A DNA stretch of 64,000 bases, taken from the NCBI GenBank assembly GCA_028641055.1, contig CM054061.1:116258019-116322018 (forward strand), given 5' to 3'. Positions 24,494 through 33,534 of the stretch are shown here, in pieces. Below the pieces are notes generated by a model that was not told where the DNA came from, made no database searches, and was given only the letters and a program-made list of their open reading frames with translations. This DNA comes from Alopecurus myosuroides. Its lineage: Eukaryota > Streptophyta > Magnoliopsida > Poales > Poaceae. The first letter of the stretch is position 1; each line of letters opens with the position of its first letter. Made by a program: the position numbers and the translations under genes.

Positions 24494-25905
24494 GTATGCT
24501 CGCAACAAGCGCAAGGCACCGGGAAAAAAGCAAGCCACTATTGAGGAGGATGAGTTCATGACAAATTTTGAAGAATAAGCTGAGATTTTCCTGCCCCGAC
24601 CACCGCAAGAACTCGTAGTGGTGGTAGTGGTACCCACCAAGCACAAGACCGTTGCCAAGAAACCAACTCTCATGCCGTTCAAAAAGTAGAAGCCCGAGGA
24701 TTATCAAGATTTTCAATAGGAAAATCCCTATGAGGAAGATAGGACCTATTTTGATAACCCTCACTTCTACACCAAAGATCAACAACATATATTTGAAGAC
24801 ATTTATGTGGGGAAGGACTGCTCGGTCACTACTTAACACACCATCAACATTGGCCACATGAGGAATCAACTCCACATTCGTTACTTTGATGAGACATTGG
24901 CTATGTGTGATGAGTTTGGTCTCTTCCCTCTTATGAAGATCAACCAACCTTACATTGAGTACTATATCGAGAAGTTCTATGCCACCATTCCTTTTGATGA
25001 GGATGAGAAGAGAATCTTGAGGTGTATGAACAAGGATATGGTGTTTAAGGCTACCTTGAAGGAGTTTGGGGATATCTTGTGCTATGATGATAAGGGATTT
25101 CATGTGCCAAGTGGATGGAGGAACCATGGTGAGACTCTCTCTAGCAACAAGCATACGATTACCAATATCACCATGGAAGAAGGTACTCTAGGAAAAAACT
25201 GCCCACCTTGTTCGTCCATTTGATATCTTGCACCGAATCTATAGAGAGACTCTTGCTCCTCGTGTGGGAAATTGGGACGAGGCCCATGGCTTCATGTTTG
25301 ATTTTATCAATAAATTCAAGGAAAAGAAAGGAACCGGGGAGAAATTGGATGTGATGGATTAGATGCATGAGGAGATGTGCATGACTGTGATTGACAAGAG
25401 GGCTCCCATCTATGGCCCTTTTCTCATGAAACTCATCATGAAGAAATGGTGGGAAGCTACCCAGGAGGATATCATGAAAGATGGCAGCCCCGTGGTAAAG
25501 AATCTGGTGAAGGAACCAAGGGTGAATAAGCACTTGCTTCCCGCGGAACTAGCAGTAGCAACAGCTCAGAAGACAGCTGCTTCTCGGATTGGTGTGAGGG
25601 CTAGTGCGAGGTCTAATGATGTTCCCGTAGGAGGTGATCCATCTTGGTTCAAAAAGTTTCATGTTAAGGCCAAAAAGGCTTTTTGCTTCCAGTTTGATCT
25701 CGAGGAACGCATGTATGATGCACATGTGTATCACAACAAGGTTGCAGCTCGTCAGAAGAAAATGATGGAGAATATGGGTTTGCCAGTGTCTTATGGTTCT
25801 GAATGTGCCATCACCCCTAAGGAGGAGTGGAAGTCTAAGCATGGTTATTGGAGCGACACCGACATCCCTTCCTCATCCAATCACCAAGGCGAAGACAACA
25901 AGTGA
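24494..25905 (+). pseudogene. Extra ORF downstream of pol in Sirevirus-like element (env-like position)
   Basis: The frame entering at 16190-16231 (a glycine-rich SCGGGSGKEPI segment) continues here after the Angela-like insertion. It reads through basic sequence (ARNKRKAPGKKQ) into a domain with RNQLHIRYFDETLAMCDEFGLFP and ends at the TGA near 25905 after a charged tail. In-frame stops lie near 24576, 24688, 24719, 24836 and 25361, and the frame shifts near 25200. The two longest open pieces are 24858-25223 and 25363-25905. The family is common next to Triticeae Copia pol genes in my recollection, but I know no biochemical function. Its place between pol and the 3' LTR is that of env-like genes; I see no signal peptide or transmembrane segment. 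Confidence 0.65.
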
Positions 25906-25954
25906 AACTTCATGGGACGTGTAGCACCACTCTTCTCCCTTTTTGGAATTTATG

Positions 25955-25971
25955 AAAAAGGGGGAGATTGA
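25955..25971 (+). other. First of two identical PPT-like tracts
   Basis: AAAAAGGGGGAGATTGA just after the extra ORF. The same 17 bases occur 299 bases downstream at 26254-26270, directly at the LTR start. Multiplied PPTs upstream of the 3' LTR are a published hallmark of Sireviruses. Confidence 0.75.
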
Positions 25972-26253
25972 GTTCTATAAGGTTGAGCCGGGGATTTGCA
26001 TGGGTGGAGTCACAAGATTCGCTACCTTTGTTATTTCTTTCCTTGTATCTCTTTGTTTTTATTTGGACTATTGTGTTGGTGAACTATCCGTGAGCGTGGT
26101 GTAAGATATGCAACTATACCTATGCTCGTTATCTTATTATCTATGTTACAAGGATTTTATTCTAGCTATTTACTTATTTGATTCTTATCGCTAGAATTTT
26201 TGTGCACTTGTGTTACAAATCCTTGCTCAACATTTGTGGTGTCATCAAACACC

Positions 26254-26267
26254 AAAAAGGGGGAGAT
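26254..26267 (+). other. Polypurine tract adjoining the Sirevirus-like 3' LTR
   Basis: AAAAAGGGGGAGAT followed by TGAAAGAGC, the inferred LTR start. It matches the upstream tract at 25955-25971. Confidence 0.8.
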
Positions 26268-26733
26268 TGAAAGAGCATTTCATTCCTATATGTTTTGATG
26301 TTTGTTGACTAATAATGCGTGCTTTAACGTGTGCTAAATGCCGCAGGGATTATATTTTATAATCATTATACATCTCTTGTATGATCCTGTGCAAAACCCG
26401 TTAAATTCATCTTGAAGAAACTAGCTATTGTAGTTTTTTGTCTGGAGCGGTACTACGGGATGCCGTCCAGTACTACGGCATGTGAAGTACTAGGCGGTCT
26501 TAGTACTACCGCTTCTCCTTGAGCCTGTAGGGCTCACAAATGTCTCTGGTACGCCATGGCGCGGTACTACCGTCTCCACTCGCTAGTACTGATTTTTCTA
26601 GAGTGCAACACTGTATGCTGGCGAAGAAGTAGAGTCGTGTGGCGGTACTACCGGACTAGCTCAGCAGTACCGACAGCAGGGTACTAATGACTCCATCCGG
26701 TACTACCAGAATTTCCATTGGCTACCACTGGAA
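26268..26733 (+). repeat. Sirevirus-like 3' LTR, piece 1
   Basis: Begins TGAAAGAGCATTTC after the PPT and contains several GGTACTAC(C/G)G-type motifs (about 26450-26710). It ends with TGGAA (26729-26733), the left TSD copy of the Copia inserted at 26734. The LTR resumes at 38489. Confidence 0.85.
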
Positions 26734-28067
26734 TGTTGGGAATATGCCCTAGAGGCAATCATGTATGATGTAATTCCCAATGTATTCATAAAGTTATTAA
26801 GTCGTACTTGTTTTGAACATCTCATACATGTCATTGAATATGTGATTCGATTGTGGAACTATGTATTCATGTTGTTCATACTAGATTGTCCTTGGTCATT
26901 TTGGTTGTGCTGGACACACACACCCTAGACTAATGTGAGTGTTGGCTGATGACATGGTTCCACTTGTCATGGGCATGGTGATGCCATTCCAACGTTCACA
27001 GACTTGGCTAAAGAGTTTAGCAAGTCGGACTGACCCATATTGAGATGCAACGAGTATGTCGTCATTTGCATGTCTCAATCAATGTAATCCTTAGACCTGA
27101 GATTGTCGCACAATCCGAGTTGTGGATCACCGACTTAGGTTCTGTCAAACACTGTTCTGTGACAAGGCAGCTATAAAGGCAGAGTTCGGGTCGAATGAGA
27201 AGCAAGCTGCGTGATGTGGATAATCAAGATGGGATTTTGCCCCTCCGAATGGAGAGATATTCTCTGGGCCCTCTCGAGTGATATGATTCAGGAAGCATGG
27301 CCATGCGCGACTCAGTTAAGTGTTAACTGTGTCTGTTGACTAAGAGTTAGTCAGATGAATCACATATCACGGATCGAGAAGAGAGTCGAACTATTTAAGG
27401 GATGACGATAAATCGCCTATAGTTCGACAAGGTATATCATGAGGCAAAAGGGACTAAGATGAATATCACATTGAAAGGTATGTCGTCATGACTCAATGGT
27501 ACTTGGGAGTCGGCACGTTCTGCTAGGAGCCGCTACCGATTAATCGATTGGGAGTTGGACTCCAATCGTGTCCAAGTCGCCATGAGACTGCAGGGTCGCA
27601 CACTTAAGAGCGGGAGCAAATGTATTGGTCGGGTTGGACCCGAACCGGAAATGGATTGAGTTTGTGAGTCAGACTCATAGAGGGAATGGGCCACAAGTGT
27701 TGTGAAGCCCACTACCATTCGCTATATAAAGAGGGGCGCAGGTTGCCCAGCGGGGACGTTACCTCTCTCCCATGCGTTGGGAACCCTAGCTCCACTCAGT
27801 CCAGCCGTCGCACCGGACCTAGCAGTCCGCCGTCGGAGCTCCTCCTCGTACGTGTGGATACCGGCAGAGGTGCTGTACGTTCAGCACTTCGACGTTCGTG
27901 GGATTGGATCGGCTGGATCAGATCGTGGGACTGCACTGCCCCGACGCGCTGCATAGATAATCCGCACCTGCGTGTCTAGTGGTAATACTCGTGGCCTTCT
28001 ACCTCGGCTAGATCTTGGAAGTACCGCGTAGGAAAAAAAGTTTTGTTTATCTCTACGCGTTCCAACA
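26734..28067 (+). repeat. 5' LTR of second Copia element
   Basis: A 1334 bp LTR with TG...CA ends. The TATA box TATATAAAG lies at 27723-27731, followed by a GC-rich leader. ORFs at 27533-28210 recur in the 3' LTR at 38109-38498 and are not genes. Confidence 0.93.
27723..27731 (+). promoter_or_regulatory. LTR TATA box
   Basis: TATATAAAG in GCTATATAAAGAGGGGC; the same sequence is kept in the 3' LTR at 38146-38154. Transcription would start about 30 bases downstream. Confidence 0.65.
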
Positions 28068-28068
28068 G

Positions 28069-28080
28069 TGGTATCAGAGC
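28069..28080 (+). other. Primer binding site (initiator tRNA-Met type)
   Basis: TGGTATCAGAGC one base after the 5' LTR, as in other Copia elements. Confidence 0.88.
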
Positions 28081-29360
28081 GGTAGCTTCTGATATTAGGC
28101 CCGAGATCCGTACATATGTGATATGTAGTTAGCGTTAGATGTGATCTAATTGCTGTTTTGGTGGTCGATCTATGAGATAGATCGGTTTTGTACAAGGTTG
28201 ATTGGATCAATCGTACTCGGGGTTAATTGATGATCTGGTTTCCGTGATCATACTGTTAAGGTCGTGGAACAACTTACCTCTACCAGTCGGCTTCCGCCAT
28301 CGGGGTATACCGTGACACATAAATCCAGTTGTGGTGATCGAAGATCAAAGAGTTTGATCGAATCGGAATACGGATCAGATTTGGGTAAAATCGTTTTATC
28401 CGATGAAGAAATCCATGTTCGGACCGTCGGCTTTGCCCTGTTGTAGCGCCTTAGATGTCGTTACGAGTTTCACAATGCCGGTAGATATCGTATCTATGCA
28501 TAACTTTTTTTTGCAGGAAGTTGTGAATGGTATGGCTTATGTGCATGTGATGTATGTAATCCATACATGATCTGCGTATCATGTTTTTGTCAGCCGGCTG
28601 GAGCCTAGGTGTTGTCGTTTTATTGTATACCGGCCTGCGTGTCGGATTCTCTATGTAATCTTTGATTTACTAGCTAGTGTAACTTGTTGGAGAACCCGGT
28701 GACATGCAAGTCGATGTACAAGTCGTCTACATGGAGTAAGATGGCACGTGACAAGAGTTGGCACGAGTCGACTTACAAGATTTGTGGAGATGGAGATCAC
28801 CATGAAGAGAGCCATACCATTTCACATTATAATTGCTTTATTTGTGTTATTGTTATATCTCTATTTACCTCTATTTAGATAGTTGGTAGATTTTAATCCC
28901 TCGGAGAAGGTCTAGTCGGTCGCCCCGCCAGTGCTGCACCATCACAAGTCGGTCATTCTTGGTAGTGGGCTCATGAAATTGAGGTGCTACCAATTCTTTC
29001 CGATTAGGTGGGTTTGAGTCGGACTCTTACAAGCGGAAGCACTTGGTAATCTAGACGAGTCCATCACAACGGTTGTGGGGCTCGGGCGAGGAAGGTTGGG
29101 AGCCGGGGCATGTGATGTCACCCAACTAACAGGAGTCATATTGGATACGATTGGCAAGGTGTTGCCTACCTAGATCACTTGACGGCTAGCGGTGATGCTA
29201 AAGCTCACTAGTCGGCTTGCTTATTTAGGATCTTGAATCACTTAGCAACCATCGGAGGGGTGTTGGTTCTAGTGGGAGCATAAGTATTAAAGCGTTTAAT
29301 ATGCCTTCTCTTTTATGAATACATGTCTTAAGTGTTCTGCATATTTTCTGTTGTAGATCA
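28081..29360 (+). other. Untranslated leader of second Copia element
   Basis: About 1.28 kb between PBS and the gag start with no credible ORF. BARE/Angela-type elements are known for long leaders with packaging and dimerisation signals; I cannot identify such signals by eye. Confidence 0.6.
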
Positions 29361-30160
29361 ATGACACCTAGCAACCTTCCTCAGTTGTCCACTTTTGCGT
29401 TGAGGTCAATCCTAGAGAAAGATAAGCTTAATGGAACTAATTTCACCAACTGGTATCGTAATCTGAGGATAGTCCTCAAGCATGACAAGAAAGAACATGT
29501 TCTAGAAACTCCACTTCCAGAAGAGCCTAATGATGATGCGACTGTTGCTGTCATGAATGCCTACCGTAAGACTAGAGATGAGTCTACGGAAATTAGCTGT
29601 CTTATGCTTGCACACATGGAACCGGACTTGCAGCAGCAGTTCGAAAATGTTGAGGCCTACGATATGATCGAAAGCCTTAAAAGTATGTTCCAGGCTCAGG
29701 CAAAGACCGAGAGGTATCAAGTCTCTCAAGCTTTGCTGGGCTGTAAGCTCAAAGACGGCGATCCACTGAGTCCGCATGTAATCAAGATGGTTGGTTACAT
29801 ACAGTCTCTGGATCGGATGGGCTTCCCAATTAACGAAGAGTTCGCTACTGATATAATTCTGAACTCTCTTCCTAGTGCGTATGGTCTGTTCATCTCAAAC
29901 TACCATATGCATGGTATGGATAAGTAGATCACTGAATTACATGGGATTCTCAAAACGGCAGAGGCTGATCTAAAGAAAGGCGCCACTCAAGTGTTGATGG
30001 TGCAGAATAAGGCTAAGTTCAAGAAGAGTTCTTGGACTAAGAAGAAGAAGGATAAGTCAGGAGGTAGCGCCCATGGCCCTGTCCAGAGTGCTTCCTCAAA
30101 GACTAAGCCTTCTCCTACAGCCGAAGCCAATTGCTTCTATTGCAAGCAGGATGGCCACTG
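29361..30160 (+). pseudogene. gag: Copia gag with one in-frame stop
   Basis: The start ATG at 29361 opens a 188-codon frame with the gag (UBN2-type) pattern: NGTNFTNWYRNLRIVLKHD, LMLAHMEPDLQQQFE and LNSLPSAYGLFISNY. A TAG at 29925 interrupts it, and the same frame continues through a lysine-rich stretch into the zinc knuckle CFYCKQDGHW near 30135-30160. A one-base deletion right after the knuckle histidine shifts the frame to that of the following pol ORF. Both lesions are single changes. The product would coat the RNA genome in cytoplasmic particles; here it would be truncated after 188 residues. Confidence 0.88.
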
Positions 30161-32119
30161 AAGAGGAACTTCACCAAGTATTTGGCTGACAGAGCCAAGA
30201 GTGGAGGTATGAATTCCGACTCAGGTACACTTGTGTGCAATGTTATAGACGTTTATCTTGCTGATGCACCTAACAGTTCTTGGGTATATGATACCGGATC
30301 ATTCATTCACATTTGCAACTCGTTGCAGGGACTGGTAAGAACTAGGAGCGTGGCAAGAGGAGAAGTTGATATTCGGGTCGGCAACAAGGCGAGAGTCGCT
30401 GCGTTGGAAGTCGGCACGATGCAACTTCATTTACCTTCAGGATTTTTAATGGAACTGAATAATTGTTATTATGTTCCAGTGCTTAGTCGAAACATTATTT
30501 CCGCCTCATGTTTGATGAGACAAGGTTATGAGTCGAATATTAAGAATAATGGTTGTTCTTTATATTTGAAAGATATGTTTCATGGCTTTGCACCCATTCA
30601 GAACGGTTTATTTATTTTGAATCTTGATAGTGAATCGGTCTATAACATAAATGTTAAAAGATTGAAACCAAATGATCTGAATATGACTTACTTTTGGCAC
30701 TGTCGGCTTGGTCATATAAGTTGGAAGCGCATAAAGAAGCTCTATGATGATGGACTTCTAAATTCGTTCGACTTAGAGTCATTCGAGACATGCGAATCAT
30801 GCCTACTAGGCAAAATGACCAAGACACCTTTAGCAAGGAGTTGTGAAAGGGCATACGACTTGTTGGAACTAATACATAGTGATGTATGTGGTCCAATGAG
30901 CACGACAGCCAGAGGTGGTTATGAGTACTTCATTACCTTCACTGATGATTTGAGTAGGTATGGATATATCTATTTAATGAAACACAAGTCGGAAGCCTTT
31001 GAGAAATTTAAGGAATTCCAGAGTGATGTACAAAATCAACTCGGCAATAAAATAAAGTTTCTGCGGTCGGACCGTGGAGGCGAGTACATGAGCCATGAGT
31101 TTGATGACCATCTAAATAGTTGTGGAATAGTTCCTCAACTCACTCCGCCGGGTACACCGCAAAGGAACGGTGTATCGGAATGGAGAAATCGGACCTTGTT
31201 GGACATGGTACGATCAATGATGAGTCGGACAGATCTACCTTTATCATTTTGGGGTTATTGTCTAGAAACTGCAGTGTTCGCACTAAACAAAGTACCATCA
31301 AAGTCACTAGAGAAGACACCACATGAGATGTGGACTGGCAAAAGGCCAAGTTTGTCTTTTCTTAAGATTTGGGGTTGTGAAGCATTTGTCAAGCGACTTC
31401 AGTCGGACAAGCTCACGCCCAAGTCGGATAAGTGTATTTTCGTGGGGTATCCGAGGGAAAACTTGGGGTACTACTTCTACAACCGGGAAGAAGGAAAAGT
31501 GTTTGTCGCTCGGAATGGTGTCTTCCTTGAGAAAGAATTTCTCAGTCGAGGAGTCAGTGGGAGCACAGTGCAACTCGAAGAAATTCGAGAAGAACCAGCT
31601 AGGGGCGAGTTGGCAAGGGCTTTGGAGGCTGAGCCGGTCGTGGTACCTACACCGGTAACAGCACCTGAACCACGGAGATCTGCCAGATTACAAAATGCTC
31701 ATGATGTTTTACTGTCAGAAAGTAATGAGCCGGCAACTTATTCGGAAGCGATGGTGGGATCTGATTCCGAGTCATGGCTTGGAGCCATGAGGTTTGAGTT
31801 AAAGTCAATGGATGAAAACCAAGTTTGGAATTTGGTCGATCTGCCTGACGGTGCAAGACCCGTCGAGTGCAAATGGGTCTTTAAGAAGAAAACTGACATG
31901 GATGGAAATGTTTCCATCTATAAAGCACGACTTGTCGCGAAGGGGTTCCGACAGGTTCAAGGAGTTGACTACGACGAGACCTTCTCGCCCGTAGCGATGC
32001 TTAAGTCAGTTCGGATCATGTTAGCCATAGCAGCCTATTTTGACTATGAGATATGGCAAATGGATGTCAAGACGGCTTTCCTTAATGGAAATTTAACTGA
32101 GGACGTGTATATGATATAG
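30131..32119 (+). CDS. pol: Copia protease, integrase and N-terminal reverse transcriptase
   Basis: A 662-codon open frame, of which the first ten or so codons are out of register because of the upstream deletion. Domains in order: protease (WVYDTGSFIHICNS), GAG-pre-integrase zinc segment (WHCRLGHI and CESCLLGKM), and integrase core (HSDVCGPM, TDDLSRYGYIYLM, RSDRGGEYMSHE, TPQRNGVSEWRNRTLLDM). The three acidic integrase residues are present. The linker KIWGCEAFVKRL follows, then RT start ([33 protein letters not shown]). A TAG at 32117 ends the frame where relatives have a Gln codon before PEGF, so it is a point mutation. The rest of RT continues in the same frame from 32120. Confidence 0.92.
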   Translation: MLLLQAGWPLKRNFTKYLADRAKSGGMNSDSGTLVCNVIDVYLADAPNSSWVYDTGSFIHICNSLQGLVRTRSVARGEVDIRVGNKARVAALEVGTMQLHLPSGFLMELNNCYYVPVLSRNIISASCLMRQGYESNIKNNGCSLYLKDMFHGFAPIQNGLFILNLDSESVYNINVKRLKPNDLNMTYFWHCRLGHISWKRIKKLYDDGLLNSFDLESFETCESCLLGKMTKTPLARSCERAYDLLELIHSDVCGPMSTTARGGYEYFITFTDDLSRYGYIYLMKHKSEAFEKFKEFQSDVQNQLGNKIKFLRSDRGGEYMSHEFDDHLNSCGIVPQLTPPGTPQRNGVSEWRNRTLLDMVRSMMSRTDLPLSFWGYCLETAVFALNKVPSKSLEKTPHEMWTGKRPSLSFLKIWGCEAFVKRLQSDKLTPKSDKCIFVGYPRENLGYYFYNREEGKVFVARNGVFLEKEFLSRGVSGSTVQLEEIREEPARGELARALEAEPVVVPTPVTAPEPRRSARLQNAHDVLLSESNEPATYSEAMVGSDSESWLGAMRFELKSMDENQVWNLVDLPDGARPVECKWVFKKKTDMDGNVSIYKARLVAKGFRQVQGVDYDETFSPVAMLKSVRIMLAIAAYFDYEIWQMDVKTAFLNGNLTEDVYMI

Positions 32120-33301
32120 CCCGAAGGCTTTGTCGATCCAGCTAATGCTGACAAGGTATGCAAACTTCAGAAATCCATTTATGGGTTGAAGCAAGCATCT
32201 CAGAGTTGGAACATTCGCTTTGATGAGGTAGTCAAATCGTTTGGCTTCATCAAGAGCGATCATGATTCTTGTTTATACAAGAAGTTTAGTGGGAGAAAAG
32301 TAAATTTTCTAATCTTATATGTGGATGACATATTGCTGATTGGAAATGATGTCATGATGTTGCAAGAAACCAAAGAGTCATTGGAAAGGAGTTTCTCAAT
32401 GAAGGATTTGGGTGAGGCGACTTACATATTAGGAATCAGGATCTATAGAGATAGATCAAGGCGGCTCATTGGATTGAGTCAGAGTACATATCTGGACAAA
32501 GTTTTGAAGAAATTCAAAATGGAAGAGTCCAAGAAGGGATTCTTACCGATGTCCCATGGCATAAAACTTAGCAAGACTCAGTGTCCTTCGACGACTGATG
32601 AGCGAAGTCGGATGAGTGTGATCCCGTATGCTTCGGCAATCGGATCCATCATGTATGCCATGATTTGTACTAGGCCAGATGTTTCCTATGTTCTAAGTGT
32701 TACGAGCAGATACCAGGCTGACCCTGGCGAAGCCCACTGGGCAGCGGTTAAAAACATCCTTAAGTACTTGAGAAGGACTAAGGAAATGTTCCTAGTTTAT
32801 GGAGGTGATGAGGAATTGAGTGTAAAGGGTTACACGGATGCGAGTTATCTCACCGACTCAGATGATTCTCGTTCGCAATCTGGATACGTGTTCGTAATGA
32901 ACGGAGGAGCTATGAGCTGGAAGAGTTCCAAGCAAGATACGGTGTCTGCATTTACAACAGAGGCTGAGTATATTGCTGCCTCGGAGGCTGCAAAGGATGC
33001 TGTTTGGATCAGGAACCTCCTGATAGATCTTGGTGTAGTTCAGGGCGCGTCCAATCCTTTGGACATATATTGTGATAACAATGGTGCTATCGCACAAGCC
33101 AAGGAACATAGACAACACCAGAAGAACAAACATATACTCATGCGTTATCACCTCATTCGCCAGTTTGTCATTCAAGGTGATATCAAGTTATGCAAAGTAC
33201 ACACGGATGCAAACATTGCAGATCCATTGACAAAGGCGCTACCACAGCCAAAGCATGAGGCGCAGATGAGAGGTATGGGCATTCGATGCCTAGGCATATG
33301 A
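32120..33301 (+). CDS. pol: Copia reverse transcriptase C-terminal part and RNase H
   Basis: Same frame as the preceding ORF after a single TAG codon; the first internal Met is at 32186. RT motifs are YGLKQASQSWNIRFDE and catalytic LYVDDILLIGND, then SMKDLGEATYILGIRI and TRPDVSYVLSVTSRYQ. RNase H has YTDASYLTDSDDSRSQSGYV, TTEAEYIAASEAAKDAVWI, YCDNNGAIAQAKE and NIADPLTKALPQ. All expected catalytic acidic residues are visible. It ends normally at 33299-33301 just before the PPT, so the 3' end of the polyprotein is complete. Confidence 0.92.
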   Translation, partial: PEGFVDPANADKVCKLQKSIYGLKQASQSWNIRFDEVVKSFGFIKSDHDSCLYKKFSGRKVNFLILYVDDILLIGNDVMMLQETKESLERSFSMKDLGEATYILGIRIYRDRSRRLIGLSQSTYLDKVLKKFKMEESKKGFLPMSHGIKLSKTQCPSTTDERSRMSVIPYASAIGSIMYAMICTRPDVSYVLSVTSRYQADPGEAHWAAVKNILKYLRRTKEMFLVYGGDEELSVKGYTDASYLTDSDDSRSQSGYVFVMNGGAMSWKSSKQDTVSAFTTEAEYIAASEAAKDAVWIRNLLIDLGVVQGASNPLDIYCDNNGAIAQAKEHRQHQKNKHILMRYHLIRQFVIQGDIKLCKVHTDANIADPLTKALPQPKHEAQMRGMGIRCLGI

Positions 33302-33324
33302 TGTCAGGATGATTGACTCTAGTG

Positions 33325-33336
33325 CAAGTGGGAGAC
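33325..33336 (+). other. Polypurine tract of second Copia element
   Basis: CAAGTGGGAGAC directly before the 3' LTR start TGTTGGGAATATGCC at 33337. Confidence 0.85.
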
Positions 33337-33534
33337 TGTTGGGAATATGCCATAGAGGCAATCATGTATGAGTTAATTCCCAATGTATTCATAAAGTTAT
33401 TAAGTCGTCCTTGTTTTAAACATCTGATACATGTCATTGAATATGTGATTCGATTGTGGAACTATGTATTCATGTTGTTCATACTAGATTGTCCTTGGTC
33501 ATTCGATTGTGGAACTATGTATTCATGTTGTTCA
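33337..33534 (+). repeat. 3' LTR of second Copia element, left part, with partial 53 bp duplication
   Basis: Matches the 5' LTR from its start up to 33503. The segment 33448-33481 is then repeated exactly at 33501-33534, with the foreign block following at once. The 5' LTR has no such duplication. Relative to the 5' LTR, 24 bases (equivalent to 26901-26924) are missing where the LTR resumes at 37348. Confidence 0.88.

Noticed and set aside
27533..28210. Cluster of small ORFs in the 5' LTR of the second Copia
   Set aside because: Repeated in the 3' LTR; LTR leader sequence.
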